NCBI GenBank assembly: GCA_973895155.1 | Contig: OZ316893.1 | Coordinates: 20,956,001-21,020,000 of the forward strand | Length of the DNA: 64,000 bases | From: Marsupella aquatica | Lineage: Eukaryota > Marchantiophyta | Reading direction: 5' to 3' | In this document: positions 31,716 to 44,300 of the stretch, in pieces | Position numbering within the stretch: the stretch's first letter is position 1 | Layout of the letters: each line of letters begins with the position of its first letter | Made by a program: the position numbers and the translations under genes | The notes under the pieces: generated by a model | What the model was told of the DNA's origin: nothing | Seen by the model: the letters and a program-made list of their open reading frames with translations, nothing else | Database searches by the model: none

Positions 31716-34700
31716 TGTAATTTATGCCTAAATATGTCCTTTTTGCTAGATGCCAAAAGAACTTGGTATGTTCCAGGATGAGTATGCTATATTCACAGCA
31801 AATGGTGTCTGGTCCGCTAGTCTCCCTGTTGACATTTTTTTTTTCAAATCTCTAAGGTCATCGAACTTTGTTTTTGTTTTTTTTGTTTTCACCAAAGGCC
31901 GAGGCCAAAATTTATTCATGGAAAAGGACCCAAAACAACATGCCTGTCTGAAAGGAGGAGACAGGAGAGAAAAAAAACCAAGTAAGAGGAGCATAATAGA
32001 GGGAGCACCCCTAGAGAAACAAAAGAGAACCGAGAACTTTCAGTCCATCTGCCTAATAGAAGGAGGCAGGAAAGAAAGGAGAAGAAGCCACAAGATGCGT
32101 AGACTAACCTATCATACTAGATGACCAAAACAAAACAACCAAGGGCTGCACCCAAGACTGGAGATCCCCCTGTGATCTGTCAAGGAGCCACCACCATCTA
32201 CCTCACCCTGTTCACATTTGAATGCAAAAGGGTCAGAATGATTAGTATTTGTAAGTATTAAAATCATTCTCACGTTGTCAGTTTGATTTTATAGTAAGAT
32301 ACGAAAGAAATAATAAATCATGGTTATAAGTAAAAATGCAGTGCCCTGGAAACTAGATAATTATACAGTGTTGTTCAGCCAAAATGAATGTCAATGAAAA
32401 TAGCTACTTCTACATAATTGTATAGAAAACATCTAAGCCTACAAAAACTAGAAAATCCAAAATCCAAGGGGTCAACTGACATTGAATCAAAAATACAGCT
32501 AACCCAATAGCACTGATCCATGACCTGATAAAGCTACTTTTTGTGTGAAGGGCACCAAGGCACTAAATATCTGAGAGTCAAACCTTGCACATGCTATATC
32601 ATGTTCAATTAATTCACGAAGCTACTGTTGTACAAATAAATTAGGCTTGAAGTGATTCGATTTAAGTTGGTAATTCATTAGACAACCTGGAGATGCATGT
32701 AAAATGTAAACTGTAATATAGCAATTATCCCCAGTCTCGACATGAAAACCATTCATAATTTTGTTCCATTTAATTTCACTTGTAAGGTATTACCACCTAG
32801 ACTGTAACAAGACATCCATAATACTTTTTCAGCATTGAAGAAGGAACATAGAGACCAAAAGAATGAATTAGAAGCTTGGAAGACTGCTGGCAAAATCACA
32901 ACACAAGGCATCCCTATCTAAGAGAGGTTTAAAATATAGTTAAGTATTCTTAGCTCTAACTTATATGTCCAAAAGAAAGACTTGCCTTGTTGAATTTCTT
33001 GCAAAGCGGAGACTTTCTTCAACAAACTCCACATGATTGTGCCAATCGCACAAGTAGTATCAAAACAACTGCTCCAACACAAATTCCAAGGGATGCGAAA
33101 GTATTATTTCTTTGCAATTTGTGATAATAAATTTATGATTGTTCACCAAAAATTACTGAATGGACTAACAAAACTTGCTGTCAAAGTCATTAATTGTCTA
33201 GTACCATATTTTCAAAAACAAATTCCAGACCAGTCATCTGACGCTCACGCCCTTCCTCCGCGCCCAACAACCAGCTTTCTCACGCCCTCAAGGCCAATGC
33301 CAGAAGCACTTTCAGGATGCCACTCGAAACCCGTTGGTCCAGGCTCTCTCCCACTCACGCCCCCCCTTGGTCCTGATGTCTGGCGTGGGCCTCGACGCCT
33401 TTCCAGGGCTGACACAAGACCAATGCCAATGCGAGGCCTGGCGCCATATCAAAGCTCCCAATATGCAAAAGTGAGCTCCTTGTCGTATCAAAGTGGCTGC
33501 CCCGGTAGGTCCAAGGGGGGGGGCTCATTCTAGGATCATTTGTGAAAGTGGAATCACATAGAGTAGCTATCGCATCCGGAGTAGTGAGATGGAAGAAGTA
33601 GCAATTTGCTGCAGCGTGGCAGGAGTTAGATAGCAAAATGTTGGGTTGCCTTTGCAGTGTGCACACTTTTTGTGTCAAGACATATGGATTCAATTTTTAT
33701 GGGTTAAACTTTGTGTGGTTCCCTTATTTTGAGGTTTTGTTCCCCTAGTGTATTTGTGTGACTAACAAATTTCACTACTTACCAACTTCAAAATTTCCGC
33801 ATGGTGGACTGACTGTGTAAAAGAAGGGGGAGGACAGTGACAACATTCACCCATAGACCAAAACGAGAGAGTATGTGTAGGGTAATCTGCAGGACTTGAT
33901 CAAAAATTGTGACTGGGGTGGAGTAGCTGGTAGACTTGATCAAAATTTACATTTGTGGGAACTATAACAAATATGTACTTATTCCTATGTGTGAAGCAAT
34001 CCAAATAGTGTCCCTGGCTAGGTCCATGTCCCTGTAATACAAATGAATACAAACCATTGTTGGGGTAAATTTGCATATTCATTGTGTAAATCGCTTGTTA
34101 GACAGGTGACAGGGTGTGGCAAAACAATACATATTTTGGCAAGAACTTGCAAGATGCTCAGCAGGATGTTCCCATTCAGGAGATTTGATAGTCCTCAAGG
34201 GCGACAAAGACAAAAACCAAAAATAAATTTAATTTAAATTTTAAAATTTTAAATTTTTTAAAAAAAAAATTTAAAAAAAAAGAGAAAAGGGCGACAAAGA
34301 TAGTATTTGACAATAAAATAGAATGAAGCGCTTCAAAATTCTTGCATCTTCCGTACAAGAGTATCATTCAATGACAAGAAATGCAGGAAACAACCTGGGG
34401 ATATTTTGGAGGCATGCATTCTTGTCCTCAACTTACTCCAAATTAGATATTGTAGTCCAATTGTAGTTTGAGTCCAATTGTAGTTTGAGTAGATGCACCA
34501 ACCGGGCCACCAACACAGCTGCAATGGATGTCAGAAATGAATCGAGCAGGCTAATGCAAACAGACACAACAAAGCAAAATGGGACTAGCCAAGCAAGCAT
34601 CATTCAACTGAGTGAGCAGATGCAAACAGAACTAGTCAAGTAGTATATTTAACAAAGCAGAATGATGCAAGCGGAAGTAGTCAAGCAGTATACTTAAAAC

Positions 34701-36450
34701 GTCAGAATTCTTCCTTTCTTGGGGTGCATTTCAATCTGGGCTGTCCAATTTTGAGATCCTCTGGTACAACCACTTCATGCATATTTAGGTTCCCCCATGC
34801 TCCTTAATGAGGCATTGGGGTGCTCCTGTACACCTCCCTGCTCCCATGGGTTGGCATATGGTTGCCCCCAATACTTCATTAAGGTGCAATGAGAGATTTA
34901 AACATATGCATAAACCCCCTTCTCTTTGTTCCCCTGACGTAGTTTTATGGGAGGTTCCCTGGCATATAAGCCTCTACCTAGTCTGGCCAGAGGGCTCCAT
35001 GTTTCATAATCTCCAGCCAGTCTTGATGACTGAGTCTCAAATAATGTTATGTGAACCCATGTCTGGCCTGCTCAGGGCCATGGCTGTAACCCCCTTGGAC
35101 TCTTGGAGATGCATGACAGCCCATGACTTAACCCTCTCCAGTCCATCCAGGGTTATTCTACACTAAAAGTGAAGGAGCCACTAGACCACAAAATTACTAG
35201 CCAACGGATCGGAAGCCCCAAACAGTGGCTTACCGTTTGAACCACAACTGCACCTATAAAGAACCCGTAACTCTCACATAATTCAAGTGTACAGGTTCAT
35301 TTTCAATAGGAATGGGCTTGAGCTCCACCTTTTGTATTAATAGTGTTCGATGTTTTATGGTGAGTAAATTGTTGATCAGAGAACAAGAATAAGGATTAAG
35401 GAGGCAGGGAGTGGGCTTTTATTTATATGACAGGTGTGGTTTGACCATAGTTGGCCAGAGAAACAGCCAGGCTAATGATTTTTTTTTATGCTGCTAATAG
35501 ATATATGGCAGGACTCACTTGAGTTATCTTGTCTTATTGGAATTCCTTCTTACATATTTTTATGTTAATCTTGTCTATTCTAGACTTTACTTTTGTATTT
35601 TGCTAAATTTAGTAATTTCTTCCAATCCTCACTAGTGATTTCTTTTCTTCCGACCCATCACACGCAAATAAGTATATGGTTTTTTTATTGGGTTTAGTGA
35701 AAACTTTTAAATTTTTGTTGAAGAACATTAGGGCTATTTTAATCCAATTTTGAGTATTGTAAGAATCATAGGGTTTTTTAAAATCAAATTAAGTTAGGGG
35801 TAAAACAATTCATAAAAAAAACTTTACTGACTTAAGTTTTAGGGTGTTTATTCCCCCAAAACTTTGCGTGTGATATGGGACACACCTCGGATTGAGGCCC
35901 CCAAGCTTCCAATTTCTTTAATTTTTCCAATTCCTTGTTTTGAGTAGATGTTCTTAATTTATAACTTATTTATGTTATATGCACTCCTCCTTTTCATGAA
36001 AATTCCTTCATAAGGTCCAACTCTCCAAACTCAACCAGGCAACTATTGCATAATCCAATGATACACACTTATATGTCTATTGTTAAAAAAAGTTCAATAG
36101 TTACGGTTTATAGCTCAATAGGTGTCACCTACACAAAAAGCCCTCACAATAGAACCTAAAATTAAAAAGGTACATAATTAACTTATTTGGCTTTCAATCA
36201 CAAAATAAAGTACCTACAAGGTATACTAACTTGTACATGGAACTTAATGTACTTGTCTTTCACTTCACCCAGGGAGTTTTGTTTATCTCTTCATATGTTT
36301 TTTTCCCTTCGTCTACTTCCATATGCTTACAAAATTGAAAATGGAGGGAATCAACTTGAGCCATCAAATATTGTAAAAGTTTTTTTGTGTACTATTGGAT
36401 TGATTGACCAGTAGTGTCAAATGATATGTCAGATGATGTACTTATCTTTA
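31716..36450. other. Gene-poor AT-rich spacer
   Basis: No gene, RNA gene or named element was recognised over this 4.7 kb. Noted items: a short tandem duplication at 34616-34703 (AGTCAAGYAGTATAYTTAA), a pure A/T run at 34225-34285, and open frames at 33033-33533 and 34807-35166 with no family motif. Confidence 0.3.
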
Positions 36451-37142
36451 TCTCTACTACTATAAAAACAAAATAATCCCGCCACTTTTGGTCCATCGTC
36501 CCGTTACGAAAGTGAAAAAGGAGTGAACAATGCTCACCCGTCAGATATTTCCTAGAATTATTTAAGGCCCTTGGATTGAGTGAGACAGATAGCTAAGATT
36601 AGTTCTAAGTTGTAGTATATAGTACAAGGTATGTATATTATGTCATAGAGTACTTGAATGTGTTATTGTAGTTATTTTGTAGCTTGCTTAAATTTTTTTT
36701 TTGCATGGAGCATTAAAGTGAAAATAGATTATTTTATGGTCTATTTAGAGTACATTTTGGCATGGAACATTAAAGTGAAAATAGATTGACTTAAGATAAT
36801 GGTGTTTGGCAGGGAGTGAGCACTCGTGATTATTTTGGCTTTTACTCTTAAAAAGGAAATTTAATTTTTTGGAGGTTAATTGTCTTTTCTTCCCATTTTT
36901 TAACTCCTTTTTTAATCTTTTTAATGGTGTACGTTAAAGGGAAGGAAAGTGGGGAGGAGGAAGGACAAGGCATTGGAGGGCAAGAGTAAAAATCAAGGAA
37001 AGGAAGGGAGAGGATGGGAGGGTGCGGGGGGCAGGGGGCAATTGGGAGGCCAGAAAATTCTGGGTAATAGAATAAACATGGGTTGAATAGATGCGGTGGC
37101 TGTTATGTTGAGTCTCCAATTTCTATGTGCAACGCACAGGTT
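36451..37142 (+). mobile_element. Helitron-like segment (5' end and 3' hairpin)
   Basis: It begins TCTCTACTACTATAAAAAC immediately after an A, like the TCTCTACTA start of plant Helitrons that insert at A|T. Near the other side is a GC hairpin, TGTGC-AAC-GCACA (37126-37138), followed by GGTTATTAAAC, resembling plant Helitron 3' ends. The terminal CTRR is missing, no Rep/helicase is present and the exact end is undefined, so this is a tentative call. Confidence 0.35.
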
Positions 37143-37866
37143 ATTAAACATCACCACAACAACTTTACCACATGTGACATCTTTCTCTCATCTCGTCATT
37201 TTTTCTCACGTTGACATCTTAATCTCACCATGACATTTTTCCTCACCTTTGACATCTTTTCTCTCCTTGAGATCTTTTTCTCACTTGGCTTGACATCTTT
37301 TCCTCAAATAAACATCTTAGTTACCTTTTCCTCACCTTGACATCTTTATCTCACTACAATACCTTTCTGTCACCCTCAACATCTTTTCTTTCCTTGACAT
37401 CTTTTCTTCATCTTTACATTTTTTCTCACCTTGTCATCTTTTCTCTCCTTGACCTCCTTTTCTCACCTTGATTTCCTTTCCTCACCTCAATATCCCTTTC
37501 TCTCATCAACATCTTTTTTCACCTCAACAACTTTACTTCACCTCCTTATCTTTTGCCTCTCCTTGACATCTTGTCCTTGCCTCAACATCTTTCTCTCACC
37601 TCCCTATTTTTCCTCACCTTGACATCTTGCCCTCACCTCAACATCTTTGCATTGCCTCAAAATCTTGCCCTCACCTCAACATCTTTGCCTCTCCTTGATT
37701 TTTATTATTATTATGTGGAAATCTGTGAAACCCCACAGAAAGGAAGAGTCAACCACAATAGTTGAACCCAAGACCTATCAGTCTCTACTCAAGTGAGCTA
37801 CCACAAAGTCATGCCTCTCTAGGCTTTGCCTCTCCTTGATAGCTTGCTCTCTCCTCAAAATCTTTT
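37143..37866 (+). repeat. Degenerate TCAACATCTTT / TTGACATCTTTT array, part 1
   Basis: Dozens of loosely repeated units of about 15-20 bp (CCTCAACATCTTT, CTTGACATCTTTTCTCAC). The array is interrupted by the SINE at 37700-37823 and ends at a hairpin TTGTGCA-A-TGCACAA (37866-37880). Confidence 0.8.
37700..37823 (-). mobile_element. tRNA-derived SINE with 17-bp target-site duplication
   Basis: On the minus strand the body starts near GGCATGACTTTG and carries an A-box-like GTGGTAGCTCACTTGAG and a B-box-like GGGTTCAACT about 35 bp later, the internal RNA polymerase III promoter of tRNA-derived SINEs. It ends in ATAATAATAATAAAAA. The 17-mer CTTTGCCTCTCCTTGAT flanks it exactly on both sides (37683-37699 and 37824-37840). 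The identical flanks imply a fairly recent insertion into the surrounding array. Confidence 0.85.
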
Positions 37867-39050
37867 GTGCAATGCACAAGTATCAGGCTATTATAAAAAA
37901 CAAAATACATGAGATGATGCTTATGTGACATGGCCTAAAATGTGATGATTCTTATGTGAGATCATCTAAAATGTGTCTTTTTCTTTTACGGAAATACACA
38001 CGTCCTAAGGAGAAACTTTTGAGGCATGACAAACTTTTTGGACTTTTTCATATGATTATGAAACTCCCTCTTTTTTCTTCTCTTTATTTAATTTTGCATT
38101 TTTTTGGTTTATATAATGGTGCCAAAGGTAAGAAACTGGGGGAGGAATGGAGTGGCAAGGGAGTGAAGATATAGGAAAACGGGGGAGAGAAAAATTAAAA
38201 TGTTCCCCTTCCAGTAGCATTCACCGTTGTGCGACCACACCTTGACCCTGCAAAGCTGGGAGGGGCCATCGCCTCTCTTGCACTCCCTCTCACCCTCCCA
38301 CATCCTTGGTCTCCTGGGCAACATAGCTTTCACAACAATAACAACATAGTTTTCCAGAATAAAATAAAAACACAAAAGTGAAGGCAACTGTTTCTACATT
38401 TTTTGATTCATTTTATTTGTTTTAACCTTTTGCAGAAAAGTGGTCCCAGATTTTGTTACTCCGTCTAACTCTCCAACACTCATTTTAACTTTTTTTCAAA
38501 GAATGCTGCTTTAATGAAGGCCAATTACATCAAGCTTCCAACATTTTTTCTTCACAAGACCCACCTTGCTTGACTGCCCTGTCATCTCTATTAGTCTTGT
38601 TTGTGCACTAATTCTTTCCCAAGTAAGGAGCCCAGCTCTTTGCCCCCATTTGCCTCTTTTGTCCCCACTTTTGTTCCATCTTTCTTATCATCAACACTAA
38701 AGATTTCTTGCCCTACTATTATCCATGTATTCTATTCTCACTATTCATTTGTCTGAGCTCTATCCCATAATTTTGTGTTGACTTGAATTACATCGTTTTA
38801 TGTGCAATTTTGAACAAGATCTACACAATTATTGACAACAAATTTCACATGAAATGAGCAAGAAAGAATTATGGCAGATTCAATATTTTTTGTTTGATTC
38901 ACCTAAAAACCCCAACCTTCAATTAACATTTCTTTACCTTACCTCAATGTTTTGTAATGCTTTGGCATTGGGCTTGGCAACAACATGGCCACCATAGCCG
39001 CATAGTCACAACCCTCATGACTGCAATGGCAATGGTCGCAACAACATTTG
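37867..39050. other. Spacer between the two arrays
   Basis: It begins just after the hairpin with CTATTATAAAAAACAAAAT (from about 37890), resembling CTACTATAAAAACAAAAT at 36455, so a second Helitron-like 5' end is possible. No gene was found. Confidence 0.3.
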
Positions 39051-39500
39051 AGATGTCTAAACAACTTTCTTGCCTCACTTGCATTTCTTTGCATTGTCTA
39101 CATTTTTTTCATTCACGTGCATTTCTTTGTCTCACACCAACATCTTTGCCTCACTGCAACATCTAAAGTTGTCTCACCAATTTTGTCTTGCCTCAACATC
39201 TTTGCCTTACCTCAACAATTTTGCTTGCCTTAACATGGTTGCAACAACTATATGGCTGCAATGATAAATAACATGTCTCAACGTCTACCTTGTAAAGCCT
39301 ACATTTTCTTGCTTTACCTTGACATAGTTGTCTTGCCTCAACATCTTTTTGCATCCTGAAGTCTTTTTTGCCTCAACATCTTTTTTTAACTCAATGTCTA
39401 TTGCACTCTTTTGACATTTTTGTCTCATCCCTCTTTTGACATTTTTGTCTCATCTTGACATCTTTTTCTCATCTCAACATCTTATGTGCAACTCACAAGC
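39051..39500 (+). repeat. Degenerate TCAACATCTTT array, part 2
   Basis: The same loose units as 37143-37866 (GCCTCAACATCTTT, TTTTGACATTTTTGTCTCAT), again ending next to a small inverted repeat, TGTGCAACTCACA (39488-39500). Confidence 0.75.
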
Positions 39501-41358
39501 ATTTAACTATTTTCTTATAATTATTGTTTCAATATTCTTGAATAGGATATGATAATTTCTGTTTTTTAAACTAGTTCTTTTAATCAATGTTCTACATAAG
39601 GTAAACTAGACTTTATTATGAATAAGGTAAAGAATGGGCTGCTATATATCTGGTGTACATGTACCCCAAGTTTTACTGTTTAATCAATGACCACAAATTC
39701 AACATGTTAATTTACAATAGGCCTGCAGTTCCACCTGTAGAGAATGTCCACCGGTTTGGCAGCTTGGGCCGCAATTGCCTATCAATTGCAGAAACTCTCG
39801 GAACTGGGACTCATTTTCGAAACCCCCTACACTTCCAAAACGTGCCCAATTATGTGACGTTGATTCAATCGTGGAAACTTCAGCTTTCTGTAGACAACGG
39901 AGGTTACATGGCTGTGGCAGCAGTGGGGATATTCTCAGTCACAACAGCAACTCAAGGGACTGCTTAATCAGTTATAGAAAGTGAAGAGTGAAGTCGCAAA
40001 TCCATAGAACATTGGGCCAGTCAGTTGTGGGTAAGCTCCGATTCTGACATAATTCTTCACAACATTACATTGTACGCATAATCGTGGTATACTTAAATTG
40101 AAGAACAGCTGGTGATGAATATTGTTCGAAGGTCAATCAATGTTCATCACTGAGTACAATATTCATCACTGAGTACGAGTCGATGCAAGGTTGCCCAAGC
40201 AATAAGAAGTACAAGCAGAAGCCAAGTAAATCTTGAATCTTCATAACATGCCATGCTAAGTATGGAGTGTGAGCTATCAAAGGAAAGGGCCTCCCCCTAG
40301 ACATGACAAGAGAGCCCAGGGCTCCAAGCAGAGAACTCCAATCATCTCTAACTCACTGGTATGGTTTATCGTAAAGCCGCGTACTTCTTTCGTTTAGTTG
40401 CTTGCAATTTTACTTCAAGGTCCTCAGCCTCACTCGACCTGCTTGGCCGTCCCCACTGCAGCTCCCATAGAATCACAATTCAATAACAGACGCTACTGCC
40501 AGAACTGCTCCGTCCCGAACGCAAATCCCACAAGACTCAAAAAAAGAGGCAATACTAAAACATTCTCTACCAAAGGTATGAAATAAGGAGAAAAGGGCAT
40601 GTACCCAAACTGTAGCTATCCTCGTAAAATTGTTATCGATGGAGGGAAATGTGAGCGATCTCTTTAGTTGGAACGGAGGACAATAATTACCTTTGAACAA
40701 CCGACCTAGCTGCTTCGGTTATCCTAAAACGGAAGACACCAAAGCCTGTGGGAGACCCAGACATCTCTTCCAGGTGCCTTATACAGTTCAGGTTTCTATA
40801 TGGCTAATGCACAACTTCATCTGTAGAGGGGATACACTCACAACAGCAAAACCAGTACAAGAAAGTCCGTTAACTCCTTCACGTATATTCCAACATTTTC
40901 TCAACTTCAGCCTTGAAAATGTGATGAGTCAATAACCTGTCTGGCTGTGGATGGATGTGCTTGGACGATAACTCTAACTTTCTCACCTTCCAGAAACACT
41001 GACAAATACTGGTTCCTTGGCTTTGCGTCAAGTTCATTATGATAGTGGAGACCCTAGGCTAGCACCTGGAGGGAAACCGAAGTCATCTTTTAATGAAAGA
41101 TAGACTTCAAACTCACTGACGCTACAGATTCGCAAGTTTGTGAGAATCTCAGAAATCTCTCAACAGATTCAATATATCTAAACCTTATGGAGCATGAGTT
41201 CCAAAGGTACAAAATATGGATTTACAACACAAAAGTTGGAATGTCAATTGGATCTGAGAGTATGAGGAGCAACTAGCTATGATTTGCCCGTGATAGCAGT
41301 GACATTAAGTTCTGCTAAATGTCCATTTTGTTGTTGACGTATTATCACCCGAATTACT
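39501..41358. other. Spacer downstream of the SEC14-like gene
   Basis: No gene was recognised. A short duplication, TTCATCACTGAGTACAA / TTCATCACTGAGTACGA, lies at 40140-40180. The last part should hold the 3' UTR of the minus-strand gene at 41359; no clear poly(A) signal was identified. Confidence 0.3.
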
Positions 41359-44300
41359 TTATGCCCTGTGAAGTGGAATATTCATCCTCTCGACATTTGG
41401 TCTGGAACCTGGTGTGTCCTTCAACTTTAGGCTAGAAAGCCCATTTCGAAGCTTTTCCTTATCACTGCCATTTGCTTCTGCTGCTGCAAGTTGCTCCAAC
41501 GTATCTTCGATCATATGCATAAGTTCTGATGAACCTCCTGGCTCTTCCAGGTCTGGAATTTTCACGTGTACGGACCCTTGTGGTAGAGCGCTTACTTTTG
41601 AATGAAGGCTGGCTTGCTCGTGTATGTAATTCCAGAGGTCTACATGAAACTTGTGTTTAGGTGAGAAACAATCCTGACTTGGATCAGCTAATTGACCGAG
41701 ATTGCTGGATGACCCCGATACGCGAGCAAACAATGGAATAGCATCCAGATTCATTACCTGTAATCACCGAGGTAAACACACTTAAACTTCTACGACAAAA
41801 TCTAGAAATTAAAACAGGTGTTCAGAGCCAATACCCAACAAAAGCAAACAACATTGTAATTGCGAGAACAGGAATAAATGTTTAGGCATGCCTTATCACG
41901 AAAATGCTTTTGCATGAGCAACAACCCTTGACTATCAGAAGTACTACCCTTACAGTTTTCACTACGTATACATTATGGAGACTTCCCTGGTAGATAGTCT
42001 TCAACATGAATAACACTAATGACACGTGAAAAGACCGGGAAGCGCTCTCTGAAGCCAAAATTGTCTACTGGTAATTCAACCTGACGGAAGATTAACAAAT
42101 CATGTTCATGTATAGTAAGCCGGCCAGGGAGCTCCATATGTAGCCATCCATAGACAGCACTGCAGTGGCAGACTTACGCTGTACATGACCATGTACCTAT
42201 TCTCGAGGAACTTGCCCATTGACTTTCAAAACAAAAGTGCCTGCCGACATTAAATACTATACATAACAATCAGGAGAATCCACAATAAAGGAGTTCCCAT
42301 ACCTTCAGCAGCTCTTCTCGTCCGCAACCTTTCAAAACTTTCACCTTTTTCTTTGTTCTCTCCTGAAGCATTGGTTTTACAGCCTACATCCAGATAAAAG
42401 TACGACACTCATAAACTTATCAAGCTCGACGATATACAGTAGTAGAGACCATTGTACAAGTCATTGACCAGAATGAAAGCGGTATACATCAAGGAGTGCG
42501 AATGCATGAGAAGATAGTACAATTGTCTGAACAATACCTTCCAACATGCAGTGAAGACATATGGAGCATTCACAATGTAATAGCAATCGGTTTTTTCTGG
42601 GTAGTTCAAATCATCAATAGTTGATATAACAGTGAGAATCTGCACAGGAGACCAGAAGGATCCATGTCAAATCAGCCGTTGAAAAACTTGCGTGAAATAT
42701 GGCCAAGGTGAGCAGTGCAGACACTTTTTGCGAGGTGAAATTTCTAAAACTGCATCCAATAATTGTGAGGCTATCATCTAGTTTATGAAAGAGGACCTTC
42801 GCTGGCCATGTCTCTACACCAAGATGACTCGCACCCAATCATGTCAACTGTCTCCACTCTCAGAGGGACTCACTGTCAACGAGTATGCTTTATCGTCAGA
42901 CACAATTGGGCAAGGAATTTAGTCCAAGGTCAAGAACAACAGCATTTCCCCAATGTCCTCCGCAGACAAGAACAATAGCAGCCATAGAGTATCTTTCCAC
43001 ATTACTATTGTAACCAGCCAGATGACAAGTCCAGTTATAATAGTGGCGGTACTTCGGGCATTATAAAGCATCAAGATTTCATCACTTCAACCCTGCCCAA
43101 GAAGGCTGATGTTGTTTGGAAAAGCTAGAAGGTTGTTGGTGGCTCATTGCACCCAGCTTTGAAATCGGAGACTTTCATTGGTAAAATATACAACAAACAC
43201 GAATTGAACGTGCATCCCAGATGCCAAAGATCGAGATCAAACCTTAATTCGATTTAGAGCAGAAAGCTTGAGACCGGTCATGTCCAGAATCTTCAAACAC
43301 GAAGAAATATGTCTTCCCTCCTTCTTGCTGGCCAGTGGCTGATTAACAACCGACATACAACAGATTGGTCTACTATTTAAAATACGGATTAAAATGCATT
43401 TACCGAGAAAGCTATGTCATTTAAACAAGAAGCAACACAAATAGAAACAACCGTGATCATTAAAAACACTCATCAAAATCATTCGCTTCCAAGATTAAAT
43501 CAGAGAATTCTAATCCCCATAGTACGTTACACAGAGAGACTCACTCGTGGACTGCAGCTCTACTATGCAATCCATACCAGGTCCACAATAGAGGATTGCA
43601 ACCGAAAAGATCGTGTGAGGAACGTACAAGTATAACCCGATCACGATACTCATTTATTTGTATATGCGTTTGGACATATTTGTCTAACTGCACCATGCAA
43701 GAAATATGTCAGCAAATGAATACATCTCTGACAGTACATCAAGCTTTCTAATGTGCCCACGGTCTTGTCTTGAGATGCTTAAGCGAAATCCAGAAGCATT
43801 CCAAATAGTTAATTCTAAATTCGAGCTCTCGAATGATAGGACTGACATACCGAAGCTCTATCGTAGCCACTCAGTCCCGCCCCAATGGCAAACACTGGAC
43901 GTCCCTGCAAGACCATTGCCAAATATAAGGTGCTGAGAACTTCATTTGAAATAAGAGAGCCTGAGTGTCCGGTGATACAGTCGAAATGATTAATAAGACT
44001 TGTAAAACAGTCTGCTGAAAAGTTTGCACCGAGCTGAAAGGTTTTAAAAGAAGGAGAGCAAAGCAAGAAAGGATAGAGTCTGACCTGCTTGCAAAAACCT
44101 GATACACCTATGAGTTGTGACTCACGGATGGTATCATATAGAGCCTTTGGTTCTATGGGTTTCTGGCAAGAGAGTAGGACCGACGAGATAAGTTACACAT
44201 ATCACAGTTAATAATTCAGTTGAATTAGTGAACAAAAGCAAATTTTCACACAACGCCATGTTTCGGAGACAATTGCTCGTGCCTTGACATGCAAAAAAAC

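Noticed and set aside
33033-33533. 166-codon plus-strand frame
   Set aside because: The first half is AT-rich spacer and the second half GC-rich, with no domain or splice context; likely a chance fusion of two sequence types.
34807-35166. 119-codon plus-strand frame
   Set aside because: No recognisable motif, no neighbours and a composition like surrounding repeats; not enough support.
41970-42095. Possible extra SEC14 exon (FGFRERFPVFSRVISVIHVEDYLPG)
   Set aside because: Looks protein-like, but the family joins ...GREELLK directly to VMNLDAIPLF, which the flanking exons do in frame without it; no downstream donor fits.
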